A DNA stretch of 7,617 nt from Acidobacteriota bacterium (GCA_021827245.1 JAKAWN010000334.1:1-7617), one strand, 5' to 3'; counted from the first letter of the stretch, positions 1 through 5,573 are shown. Notes: generated from the letters alone by a model not told the origin. Numbers and translations: made by a program.

Positions 1-10
1 ATACTCTTCA

Positions 11-346
11 TTAATTCGCTTCATAACTGACCTCCCGTGAATCACTTGGTCGTGCAACAAGATCTGCGACGGGACCGAAAGAGATGGAAAGTGCCGCATC
101 GTCATCAAGACCGAGGAAAATTGCGATCGCTGGGATGCGCACGGAGTCAGAATCATCCAAGGGCAGAACGCCGTGTCCATGAGCTAAATCAATCGTTCGG
201 TTCCGATCCCATATCGATCGGTAACATCTCATACAGAGATCATGCTCGCGATCCCATTTCACGCAGCCCCGGTAGCGAAAGAGTGCGCGGTGTTGATAAC
301 AGATTCGACATGCCTTCCTCGAAAGCTTGCTTTCGCAACGTTTCAT
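11..346 (-). CDS. Small protein with two CxxC pairs (putative zinc ribbon)
   Basis: A protein of 111 residues. The N-terminal half has a CxxC pair at Cys13/Cys16, another cysteine at 28, and a second CxxC pair at Cys38/Cys41, separated by a basic aromatic stretch (RALFRYRG). This spacing fits a small zinc-binding fold that could contact nucleic acid or protein. From memory, similar short CxxC hypothetical proteins with an ALF.YRG motif occur in many Proteobacteria and Acidobacteriota, with no assigned role. The C-terminal half (about 55-111) is acidic and hydrophobic with no recognised motif. The ATG is preceded by GGGAGGAAAAGCTC, a good Shine-Dalgarno at about 8 nt, which fixes the start. 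The start overlaps the stop of the upstream small ORF as ATGA, suggesting translational coupling. Zinc binding is inferred and function is unknown. Confidence 0.7.
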   Translation of the reverse strand: MKRCESKLSRKACRICYQHRALFRYRGCVKWDREHDLCMRCYRSIWDRNRTIDLAHGHGVLPLDDSDSVRIPAIAIFLGLDDDAALSISFGPVADLVARPSDSREVSYEAN

Positions 347-579
347 GAGCTTTTCCTCCCGGTGGTGTTTTCGGTGCCGCTTGACACAACCAGGTCACGC
401 CATCCACGGGACGGCAGGCGCTCGTAGGTCGGTGACCCGCCGATTTCGACTGCGAAACTACTAAGGGTGAGTGTGAGCTTTGGGTACGAACTGAGGTGTT
501 GCGCTAAGTCTTTGATTGCCCTATGATTACGGCGCTGCTTGTTGGGCGACACGGACGCTTCGAAGGCGTGGGGCTGCAT
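343..579 (-). CDS. Small hypothetical protein coupled to the CxxC protein
   Basis: An open frame of 78 codons from the ATG at 577-579, or 83 residues from the ATG at 592-594. The inner ATG is preferred because GGAGAG lies about 7 nt upstream; the outer ATG has no comparable site. I do not recognise the product. It is basic near the N-terminus (NKQRRNHRAIKDLAQHL), has a Ser/Thr/Leu-rich middle, and ends in TTGRKSS. Third codon positions are fairly GC-rich and the stop overlaps the ATG of the CxxC gene (ATGA) with that gene's Shine-Dalgarno inside it. Both points support a real two-gene operon. Against it, no domain is recognisable and it is short, so it could be a chance frame or a leader peptide. 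Confidence 0.45.
   Translation of the reverse strand: MQPHAFEASVSPNKQRRNHRAIKDLAQHLSSYPKLTLTLSSFAVEIGGSPTYERLPSRGWRDLVVSSGTENTTGRKSS
499..527 (+). promoter_or_regulatory. Possible sigma70-like promoter
   Basis: TTGCGC at 499-504 and TATGAT at 522-527 are separated by 17 nt. The -10 matches 5 of 6 consensus bases and the -35 only 3 of 6. Transcription from here would start near 534, cross the two stem-loops and meet the terminator at 711-738, giving a structured RNA of about 200 nt. It lies inside the weakly supported minus-strand ORF at 343-579, so it is a tentative call. Confidence 0.25.
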
Positions 580-597
580 GGATCTACTCTCCATTCA

Positions 598-653
598 GCC
601 CGGCCGCTTTCTGCGGCTGGGCGTGGATGCGGTCTGACCACCGCATCCACGCC
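598..653. repeat. Two adjacent strong stem-loops
   Basis: The first stem pairs 598-607 with 613-622: 10 pairs including one G-T, around loop TTTCT. The second pairs 620-633 (GGCGTGGATGCGGT) perfectly with 640-653, with a 6-nt loop. They share three bases, so they are alternatives at the boundary or form together after slight fraying. Neither is followed by a T-run on either strand, so they do not look like simple terminators. They lie in the divergent intergenic region and could fold in a plus-strand RNA ending at the terminator at 711-738, or in the leader of the minus-strand operon. Confidence 0.7.
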
Positions 654-675
654 GATTGTCCAAGCCCTTAAATTC

Positions 676-770
676 AAAGTCACGTTAAGTCAGGGTCTAA
701 AGTGTCAGGGAGCGTCACCAGCGCGTTGACGCTTTTTTCGCAAGATTAAATTTGGTCAAGAAAGGTCAAG
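676..770 (+). promoter_or_regulatory. Three pairs of GTCA direct repeats (candidate operator)
   Basis: Pairs of near-identical half-sites repeat with an exact 10-bp period. AAGTCA occurs at 677-682 and 687-692, AGYGTCA at 701-707 and 711-717, and GGTCAAG at 754-760 and 764-770. OmpR/PhoB-type winged helices bind tandem direct repeats 10-11 bp apart, and the classical Pho box half-site is TGTCA. The next gene encodes exactly this type of DNA-binding domain, so autoregulation is the natural inference. The last pair ends 6 bp before the start codon and would block translation or initiation if occupied. Confidence 0.5.
711..738 (+). terminator. Intrinsic terminator upstream of the wHTH-PRTase gene
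   Basis: AGCGTCA (711-717) pairs with TGACGCT (727-733) around a 9-nt loop, followed by six T residues (733-738). No plus-strand protein gene precedes it, so it either ends a small RNA or acts as an attenuator in the leader of the gene starting at 777. The stem also contains one GTCA half-site of the operator repeats. Confidence 0.6.
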
Positions 771-776
771 GCCGAA

Positions 777-1658
777 ATGAAAAACGGTTGGTTTGGGATA
801 GGATCGTTCTTGTACAACAGCGAGCGGGGGGAGCTTTCGATCGGTAGAAAGAAGATTGCACTGACAGGCAAGCATGCTGACATCCTTAATGCTCTTGTGG
901 AATCGTATCCGAGCTATATTTCTCGCGACGACTTACGCAGGAAGGTCTGGCCGGCGAACGAACATTTCGATGATCATGCTATCTCGGTGCACGTGAGCAA
1001 ATTAAATGGGGTGCTTAATGGCGGAATAAGAGCAGTGAGGGACAAGGGCTATAAGTTGAAGGACCTTATTGAAAAAGCGGAGTGTGAATATTCGTTTGCC
1101 GAGATCTGTAAAGGTGCAGCGAAAGTCGGCCAGCACGTGTTTGGATCGTTCAAGGCAAACGCGGTATTGACCTTCGCGGGACACAGCGCAATTTTTGCGA
1201 ATCTCGTACTCGCCATGTGCTTGGATCGAAGCGCTCTGCTTCAGATGCCTGTCTTCTTGGCACAGCAAAGAGATTGGCCATCATCCGATTCCAAGAGAAA
1301 ACCGCCGGAGTTCTGTGGATGCACGCCTGTGCGTGGAGAAGGAGTTGTTATTCTTGTTCCGGATGCATTGATTCAATTTGCAAAACATGCTTCTAGACCT
1401 CTCCGATTGGCCGTAATAGATGACGTGATCATGTCGGGTGCAGTTCTCGCGTGTTTGCGGCCGCACTTTCACATGCTATTGGGGGCAAGGGCAAGAATCG
1501 AATTCGTGTGCTTCGTTTTTTTCGAGCCTTTAAAGAGAGTTATGAAAGACAGAGAACCCGAATTTGCAGCCGTCCGAACTAATTCGGAAGTGTTCACGCT
1601 CCCGTGGGGACGGCCACTCTGGTTTGGCCAGAAGAGGAGCGCAGAGCGCGAAGAATGA
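777..1658 (+). CDS. Winged-helix / phosphoribosyltransferase-like fusion protein
   Basis: A protein of 293 residues. Residues 1-95 form an OmpR/PhoB-type winged helix: helix ISRDDLRRKVWP (48-59), recognition-helix-like DDHAISVHVSKLNGVL (65-80) and the wing IRAVRDKGYKL (84-94). There is no receiver domain. Residues 105-285 resemble a type I phosphoribosyltransferase. Segment 131-149 has the glycine-containing strand-helix look, and LAVIDDVIMSGAVL (211-224) matches the PRPP-binding signature of hydrophobics, two acidic residues (Asp215, Asp216) and a Ser-Gly (220-221). The domain could bind or process a nucleotide or PRPP and switch the DNA-binding half; that is inference. The start has a weak AAGG 5 nt upstream. 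ATA, TTA and AGA codons make it look AT-richer than its neighbours, consistent with transfer. The stop overlaps the next ATG. It could instead be a toxin-like effector. The domain calls rest on motifs only. Confidence 0.75.
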   Translation: MKNGWFGIGSFLYNSERGELSIGRKKIALTGKHADILNALVESYPSYISRDDLRRKVWPANEHFDDHAISVHVSKLNGVLNGGIRAVRDKGYKLKDLIEKAECEYSFAEICKGAAKVGQHVFGSFKANAVLTFAGHSAIFANLVLAMCLDRSALLQMPVFLAQQRDWPSSDSKRKPPEFCGCTPVRGEGVVILVPDALIQFAKHASRPLRLAVIDDVIMSGAVLACLRPHFHMLLGARARIEFVCFVFFEPLKRVMKDREPEFAAVRTNSEVFTLPWGRPLWFGQKRSAEREE

Positions 1659-2239
1659 ATCCAACAGCACTCGGCGCTCTCTCCGTCGTGATCGGTGCGG
1701 TCGCCTACTCAATTTATATTGCACAGACCTTACGAACGGAAGTGGAACCGCATCCGATATCCTGGTTCTTGTGGGGCTGGGTAACGTTCGTCGCCTGGCT
1801 GGTGCAACATTCAGAAGGTGGCCGTGCAGGAAGCTGGGTGACCTTCTTCACTTTCGTTGTCTGCTTTCTAATTAGCGGCGTGACGTTCCGGAAGTACGAG
1901 TGGCGGATTTATGCATTGGATAAGTTGGTACTGGTGGTGGGGTTCATTGCTCTCGGACTATACGTTTTGGCCAGAAATCCCACGTGGGCGGCAATCCTGG
2001 CTACCACTGCTGATGTTGTCGGGTACTATCCCACGATCATAAAAGGATGGAATGAACCGCATAAGGATAGCGCGACATCTTTTGCCCTGAACGGCGCGAA
2101 ATTTCTCGTTGCCGTGTTCGCGCTGGGATCATATTCGTTGGCAACATGGCTCTACCCCATAACGATTTCCATCGTGAACAGCGGAGTGGCTGTGATGCTT
2201 CTACTTCGGCGGAAGTTCGTCGTCACGGCAGCGGGTTAA
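1655..2239 (+). CDS. Polytopic membrane protein with PQ-loop-like internal repeat
   Basis: A protein of 194 residues with about seven hydrophobic segments (near 4-24, 36-52, 60-78, 88-106, 110-126, 144-163 and 166-186), so an inner-membrane protein. Two halves echo each other. IAQTLRTEVEPHPISWFLWG (22-41) resembles 125-147, with YPTIIKGW, the same EPH motif at 134-136 and a following Ser/aromatic turn. This two-fold layout recalls PQ-loop/SWEET-like proteins, although no exact PQ dipeptide is present. The ATG at 1655 is chosen over an upstream start at 1604 because it overlaps the stop of the preceding gene as ATGA; GAGGAG lies about 14 nt upstream, so coupling probably drives initiation. It probably acts with the winged-helix/PRTase protein as transporter, sensor or membrane effector. 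The substrate is unknown. Confidence 0.8.
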   Translation: MNPTALGALSVVIGAVAYSIYIAQTLRTEVEPHPISWFLWGWVTFVAWLVQHSEGGRAGSWVTFFTFVVCFLISGVTFRKYEWRIYALDKLVLVVGFIALGLYVLARNPTWAAILATTADVVGYYPTIIKGWNEPHKDSATSFALNGAKFLVAVFALGSYSLATWLYPITISIVNSGVAVMLLLRRKFVVTAAG

Positions 2240-2325
2240 CGGGCTTCTATTTGCAGAAAACAGCCAGGAACTCGAAGAGAGGAGAGGGCCGCAGCCGCCC
2301 GTCGTTGAGAAGGAGTGACTATCAG

Positions 2326-2535
2326 GTGGCTCACTGGGACGAGAAGCGGGACCGCCGCTGGGTCCGCATGATGCGGGCGGACAAGTTAGCGCGAGAGCCG
2401 GAGATCAAGGCGCTCATCGACCAATTCGAAGCGGACGGCGACATCATTTACTGGCGGCAATACTGCCACGAGCTTTGGAAACGGCTGAAAGCAGAGGTGG
2501 AGGGAAAGGCGTCTCCGCTTCGCGGCGAGGCTTAA
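2326..2535 (+). CDS. Small charged hypothetical protein
   Basis: A protein of 69 residues starting at GTG 2326-2328. The start is set by GAAGGAG ending about 10 nt upstream. The frame is open further upstream, but that part overlaps the membrane-protein gene and does not read like protein. The product is rich in Arg, Lys, Glu and Trp (HWDEKRDRRWVRMMRADK) and probably mostly helical: EPEIKALIDQFEADGDIIYW is followed by HELWKRLKAEVEGK. I do not recognise it. It has no membrane segment and no cysteine pair; the single Cys is in YCHELW. It lies 86 nt after the membrane protein in the same direction and meets the ATPase gene tail to tail with a 16-nt gap. Confidence 0.6.
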   Translation: MAHWDEKRDRRWVRMMRADKLAREPEIKALIDQFEADGDIIYWRQYCHELWKRLKAEVEGKASPLRGEA

Positions 2536-2551
2536 TCCACGCCGCTCAAAT

Positions 2552-3835
2552 TCACTCGCCGGGCCGCAGCGTCTCCGCGCTGAATGGCCGCGTGACCGCG
2601 CCGTTGACCATCAGCTTGATGTAGATCGAATAATTGGGGAGGCAAATCAAATCTTCTTTGGAGAATTCCGGCCAGAATTCCTTCCCGATGATTTCCGCGT
2701 CGGCCAGGCCCAGCCGAAAACTGATGATCGTTCCGGCATTCCCGAGAACGGCGTCGTGGACCTCGACGTCAACCTGCGAGAGATACTGATGGGCCAAAAC
2801 CAAATTCACACGATACTTGCGTAGTTCTGAAAGCATGTTCGCCAAGCTCAGCGTGGCGAACGAGTGGAACTCGTCAAGGTAGACGTGGAAATCTCTCCGC
2901 TCCTCTTCTGGAACATCTGCCCGGCTCAGGCCCGCCAAGCCGATCCGGGAAACCAGCAACGCTCCGAGCAGCGCGGCGCTGTCTTCCCCTATCTTTCCCT
3001 TGGCGAGGTTCACCAAAAGAATCCTGCCCTCGTCCATAATGCGCCGCAGATCGAAGCTGCTTTTCGGTTGCGTCAGGATGGCATTCAAAACGGGATCGGC
3101 CAAAAATGCGCCTACCTTGTTTTGGGCTGGCGCGATCACTTCGGCGCGGAAGCGGGCCGGATAGCTCTCATATTCTTGAAGCCAAAATCTGCGTACCTGC
3201 ACGTTGCGGACCCTAGAGGCGACAATTCTCCGGAAGGCAGGTTCGTCCAAGAGGCGCAGGATATCGGCCAGGGTCGCCTGAGGCTGGTCGAGCAACGCCA
3301 GGAGCGCATTCCGTAAAATATGTTCGAGGCGCGGCCCCCATGACTCGGACCAGATCTTCTTGAACACCTCCAGTATTCCCGACGCGCCGACTGCCCTTTT
3401 TGCGATCGGCACGCTTTCGAGCGGATTGAAACCGAGCGGCTGTCGCCCGTCCGGCACGTTGAAGTAAATCAGGTCATCTTTCCTCTTTTCCTGCGCGAAA
3501 GCTACCACGCGCTCGACAAGATCGCCATGCGGATCAAAGAGCGCCACTCCCCTGCCGGCATTGATATCCAGCCGGATCATGGTTTCGAGCAGTGTGGATT
3601 TTCCTGTGCCGGTCTTCCCAATGATGTACATATGTGCGCGGCGGTCGGCCTGGCGGATGCCGAAAATCTTTCCCTGGTTCCGGAAGTTGGTGCGGCCCAA
3701 AAACGTGACGGGATTGTCGTTCCTGCAGGCCATTGCCTCCATGGTGGCCATGAACAGACAAAGGGCAAGGGGTGTATATTTGCCGGTCTGCAACAAGAAG
3801 TTCCCTCCAAACCCAAGAACGGGTATGTTTGCCAT
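2552..3835 (-). CDS. VirD4/TraD-like conjugative coupling ATPase
   Basis: A P-loop ATPase of up to 427 residues from the FtsK/HerA superfamily, of the kind annotated as type IV secretion DNA-binding or TraM-recognition protein. Walker A is GKTGTGKS (73-80), followed by ALFDPHGD (98-105), a typical strand in this family. Walker B is FHVYLDEFHSF (316-326) with Asp321 and Glu322, and NLVLAHQYLSQ (344-354) carries the sensor Gln. Classical coupling proteins have an N-terminal two-helix membrane anchor. Here only about 35 residues precede the conserved part, with one weak hydrophobic stretch (TPLALCLFMA). The start is uncertain: the ATG at 3835 lacks a Shine-Dalgarno, and internal ATGs at residues 29, 32 and 35 are alternatives. 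It would pump or recruit DNA during conjugation, but no relaxase or other transfer gene is in view. Confidence 0.85.
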   Translation of the reverse strand: MANIPVLGFGGNFLLQTGKYTPLALCLFMATMEAMACRNDNPVTFLGRTNFRNQGKIFGIRQADRRAHMYIIGKTGTGKSTLLETMIRLDINAGRGVALFDPHGDLVERVVAFAQEKRKDDLIYFNVPDGRQPLGFNPLESVPIAKRAVGASGILEVFKKIWSESWGPRLEHILRNALLALLDQPQATLADILRLLDEPAFRRIVASRVRNVQVRRFWLQEYESYPARFRAEVIAPAQNKVGAFLADPVLNAILTQPKSSFDLRRIMDEGRILLVNLAKGKIGEDSAALLGALLVSRIGLAGLSRADVPEEERRDFHVYLDEFHSFATLSLANMLSELRKYRVNLVLAHQYLSQVDVEVHDAVLGNAGTIISFRLGLADAEIIGKEFWPEFSKEDLICLPNYSIYIKLMVNGAVTRPFSAETLRPGE

Positions 3836-3847
3836 GCGGCGGGAAAT

Positions 3848-3875
3848 TTGACAATTGCTAGCCCTCTGCTAGACT
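3848..3875 (+). promoter_or_regulatory. Promoter of the Phd-PIN operon
   Basis: TTGACA (3848-3853) matches the -35 consensus perfectly. It is followed after 16 nt by TAGACT (3870-3875), 4 of 6 to the -10. Initiation would fall near 3882, inside the palindromic operator. It lies 55 nt or more upstream of the antitoxin start. Confidence 0.6.
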
Positions 3876-3880
3876 GAAGA

Positions 3881-3900
3881 TGAACTGATTAATCAGTTCA
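3881..3900. promoter_or_regulatory. Perfect 20-bp palindrome, likely antitoxin operator
   Basis: TGAACTGATT at 3881-3890 is followed immediately by its exact reverse complement. It covers the predicted transcription start of the antitoxin-toxin operon and lies 46 nt upstream of the ATPase gene on the other strand. Phd/YefM antitoxins repress their own promoters by binding such palindromes, so it is probably the autoregulatory site and might also affect the divergent ATPase gene. Confidence 0.65.
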
Positions 3901-3929
3901 TTTCAAGGCCGAAGGGAGGGAAAAACCTC

Positions 3930-4232
3930 ATGCCCACAACCAAAACCACGACCAAAGTCGTGCCCGCACTCACCGCCCGGACGCAGTTCGGACAGATCCT
4001 GCGGCGGGTGAAGCAAAACAAAGAACGGTTTGTGGTGGATCGTCGCGGGGAGCCGCAAGCCATCATCATGAGCCTGGAGGAATATCTGGAAAAGTTCGCG
4101 GACCGTCCGTCCGCGGTCCTGACCGCCATACAACGCGAGGCCAAGCGAAGAGGGCTCGACAAGCTTTCGCTCCGGGAGATCAACCTGGTGATCAAGCGGG
4201 TACGCGAGGAGCGCCGCCGTGCCGCCCGTTAA
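3930..4232 (+). CDS. Phd/YefM-family antitoxin
   Basis: A protein of 100 residues. The N-terminal half has the Phd/YefM DNA-binding fold pattern: ALTARTQFGQILRRVKQN (13-30), then a beta strand RFVVDRRGEPQAIIMSLEEY (33-52), in which the strand, turn and 'xAVIMSxxEY'-like segment are family hallmarks. The C-terminal part (60-100) is basic and helical and should wrap the toxin. It would neutralise the PIN toxin encoded directly downstream and repress the operon through the palindrome at 3881-3900. The start is set by GGGAGGG at 3914-3920, 9 nt from the ATG. The end overlaps the toxin start by 14 nt, indicating coupled translation. Many relatives pair with PIN toxins rather than Doc or YoeB. Confidence 0.85.
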   Translation: MPTTKTTTKVVPALTARTQFGQILRRVKQNKERFVVDRRGEPQAIIMSLEEYLEKFADRPSAVLTAIQREAKRRGLDKLSLREINLVIKRVREERRRAAR

Positions 4233-4641
4233 AGCGGTGCTCGACACGAACGTCGTCATTTCCGCCTTCTTGAAGGCAGGGGGACGCGAGGCCCTCGTCT
4301 TCCGCTTGGGTAGGTCGGGAGCCTTCGTTCCGGTCATCTCAGAAGCTCTTCTCGGCGAATACAAAAGAGTTCTCGGCAGAACCGGCTTTGGATTCGATCC
4401 CCAGAGGGTCCGAGAGGAATTGGGGGCCTTCCGGAAGCAGGCAACGTTGGCCCGTCCTCGCGAGCAATCGGCCCACGCCGCCTACGATCCGGCCGACGAT
4501 ATGGTGCTGGACTGCGCGCTCGCTGGCGGAGCGGCATATGTCGTCACCGGGAACGCCCGCCACTTTCCAGAGGAATTCCAAGGGATCAAGATCATCCGTC
4601 CGCGACAGTTCCTTGTCATTCTGGCTGCCGAGTTGGAATAA
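4219..4641 (+). CDS. PIN-domain toxin of a type II toxin-antitoxin system
   Basis: A protein of 140 residues, a normal length for the PIN_3-type family. Acidic metal-binding positions are visible: Asp9 in VLDTNVVISA, Glu42 or Glu47 in SEALLGEY, the cluster DPADDMVLDCAL (90-101), and the closing VTGNARHF motif (109-116). PIN toxins are Mg2+-dependent endoribonucleases that inhibit translation when free; all expected residues are present, so this copy looks intact. The start is GTG at 4219 with GAGGAG about 7 nt upstream, inside the end of the antitoxin gene. It is co-transcribed with that antitoxin and terminated by the hairpin at 4661-4690. Confidence 0.88.
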   Translation: MPPVKAVLDTNVVISAFLKAGGREALVFRLGRSGAFVPVISEALLGEYKRVLGRTGFGFDPQRVREELGAFRKQATLARPREQSAHAAYDPADDMVLDCALAGGAAYVVTGNARHFPEEFQGIKIIRPRQFLVILAAELE

Positions 4642-4660
4642 GACAGCAACGGCAACCGCA

Positions 4661-4690
4661 GGCCCGCTCCGCGAAGCGGGCCTTTTCTTC
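4661..4690 (+). terminator. Intrinsic terminator of the Phd-PIN operon
   Basis: GGCCCGCT (4661-4668) pairs with AGCGGGCC (4675-4682) around a 6-nt loop, followed by TTTTCTT. It stands 20 nt after the toxin stop and separates this operon from the converging hic genes. Confidence 0.75.
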
Positions 4691-4745
4691 GCCTTTGCAG
4701 GCGGAAATAATCCACGGATGATTCCTTTCACGGCGGTTCTTTCGG

Positions 4746-5024
4746 TTAACCCAAGCCGTCTACACTGACCTTCATCCGGCCAAACGACACGAATTGCAGC
4801 GCTCGCCATGCATCGCCCTCGCGGGCGTAACCGGACTCTTCGAGGATTTCCGAGAGGGTCCCCGTGGCGCGGCTGGTTTCGATCAATCCCTCGACCGCAT
4901 CCCGGATGTTCTTGCACGCCTCCCCGTCGCTTGTGCCGCAGCTTGATACGTTAAGCTCGGGAACATAGGCAACGTAAGTGTCGCCCGCCTTGAATATATG
5001 GACGGTGTAGTCAATTTCCTGCAT
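4746..5024 (-). CDS. HicB-family antitoxin (second, downstream copy)
   Basis: A protein of 92 residues. The N-terminal half shows the partial RNase H-like HicB fold: YTVHIFKAGDTYVAYVPELNVSSCG (6-30), then the helix TSDGEACKNIRDAVEGLIETSRATG (31-55). The tail (56-92) has no clear ribbon-helix-helix DNA-binding domain. HicB antitoxins block the HicA mRNA interferase. This copy follows hicA by 11 nt in the same transcript and differs clearly in sequence from the HicB upstream of hicA. No strong Shine-Dalgarno precedes the ATG, so translation is probably coupled to hicA. It may be a second antitoxin, or the orphan of another hic pair that lost its toxin. Confidence 0.8.
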   Translation of the reverse strand: MQEIDYTVHIFKAGDTYVAYVPELNVSSCGTSDGEACKNIRDAVEGLIETSRATGTLSEILEESGYAREGDAWRALQFVSFGRMKVSVDGLG

Positions 5025-5035
5025 CGTCGCGACCG

Positions 5036-5230
5036 TTAGCGGACAAGCTTGAGGCGCTTGAGGTCCTCTTCGGTCCAGCGCGCCTGGGATTCGATCATGC
5101 TCTTCAGGGTCTTGCGCCGGAAGGTGCTGCTGCCGCCGTGGACGATGACAGTGACTCTGCGTCCGTCGGGATGATAATACACCTGGTGGGAACCAGCGCC
5201 GCGATCAAAGGCAAACCCGTCGCGGATCAA
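5036..5230 (-). CDS. hicA: HicA-family mRNA interferase toxin with damaged start
   Basis: The frame encodes a HicA (YcfA) double-stranded-RNA-binding-fold toxin: FDRGAGSHQVYYHPDGRRVTVIVH contains the conserved GSH histidine used in mRNA cleavage, and the C-terminus runs FRRKTLKSMIESQ...TEEDLKRL. The first usable standard start is TTG at 5228-5230, giving 64 residues. In-frame homologous-looking sequence continues upstream as LRNLSARELISAL to a TAG at 5267-5269, which is the normal HicA first helix. No ATG, GTG or TTG is available there; a CTG at 5255-5257 is the only near-cognate. The shorter form would miss helix 1. The gene is therefore either inactivated at its start or begins at an unusual codon. 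It lies between two hicB genes on the same strand. Confidence 0.75.
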   Translation of the reverse strand: MIRDGFAFDRGAGSHQVYYHPDGRRVTVIVHGGSSTFRRKTLKSMIESQARWTEEDLKRLKLVR

Positions 5231-5290
5231 GGCCGAAATGAGTTCTCGCGCACTCAGATTCCGAAGCTATTCGTACGGGATGGACGCCGA

Positions 5291-5560
5291 TCAGACCGTG
5301 ACGGCCACGCGGGGTTCGACGGTGACTTCCACTTGGTCGGCGGGTTCCTCCGGGAGAGGGTCGCCGTGTTCCAGCATGCTTTTCACGACCATGTGGACGA
5401 CCTCGTCGATGTTCTTGAGCGCCTCGGTCTCCGTGCTGCCCCAGGTGGACGCGCCTTGCCGTTCGAGCACGGGACAATACGCGTGCCATCCCGAAGGGTT
5501 TCCGTCGAAATCCTCATCGCGTTCCAGAATCGCTTTGAAGTTGTAGGTTTTCATGGCCAT
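5291..5560 (-). CDS. hicB: HicB-family antitoxin (upstream copy)
   Basis: A protein of 89 residues of the common HicB type: YNFKAILERDEDFDGNPSGWHAYCPVLERQGASTW (6-40), a helix GSTETEALKNIDEVVHMVVKSMLEHG (41-66) and a proline/acidic tail ending EPRVAVTV. This form usually sits directly upstream of a HicA of the GAGSHQVYYHPDGRR type, as it does here, so the two are the native pair. Two ATGs are possible (5558-5560 and 5552-5554); neither has a strong Shine-Dalgarno. The gene looks intact, which would let it suppress any residual HicA activity. The short gap to hicA (about 24-60 nt depending on hicA start) indicates one transcript. Confidence 0.85.
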   Translation of the reverse strand: MAMKTYNFKAILERDEDFDGNPSGWHAYCPVLERQGASTWGSTETEALKNIDEVVHMVVKSMLEHGDPLPEEPADQVEVTVEPRVAVTV

Positions 5561-5573
5561 ACGTGCCGCGTGG

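Noticed and set aside
598..2239. Retron (structured RNA plus PRTase-type effector)
   Set aside because: No reverse transcriptase is encoded in the window and no msr/msd outer inverted repeat was identified; kept only as an analogy.
2864..3316. Plus-strand open frame of 150 codons inside the ATPase gene
   Set aside because: It is antisense to a gene with intact Walker motifs; no independent protein signal.
4339..4917. Minus-strand open frame of 192 codons
   Set aside because: It crosses the PIN toxin gene, a terminator and part of hicB in other frames; composition is typical of a high-GC shadow.
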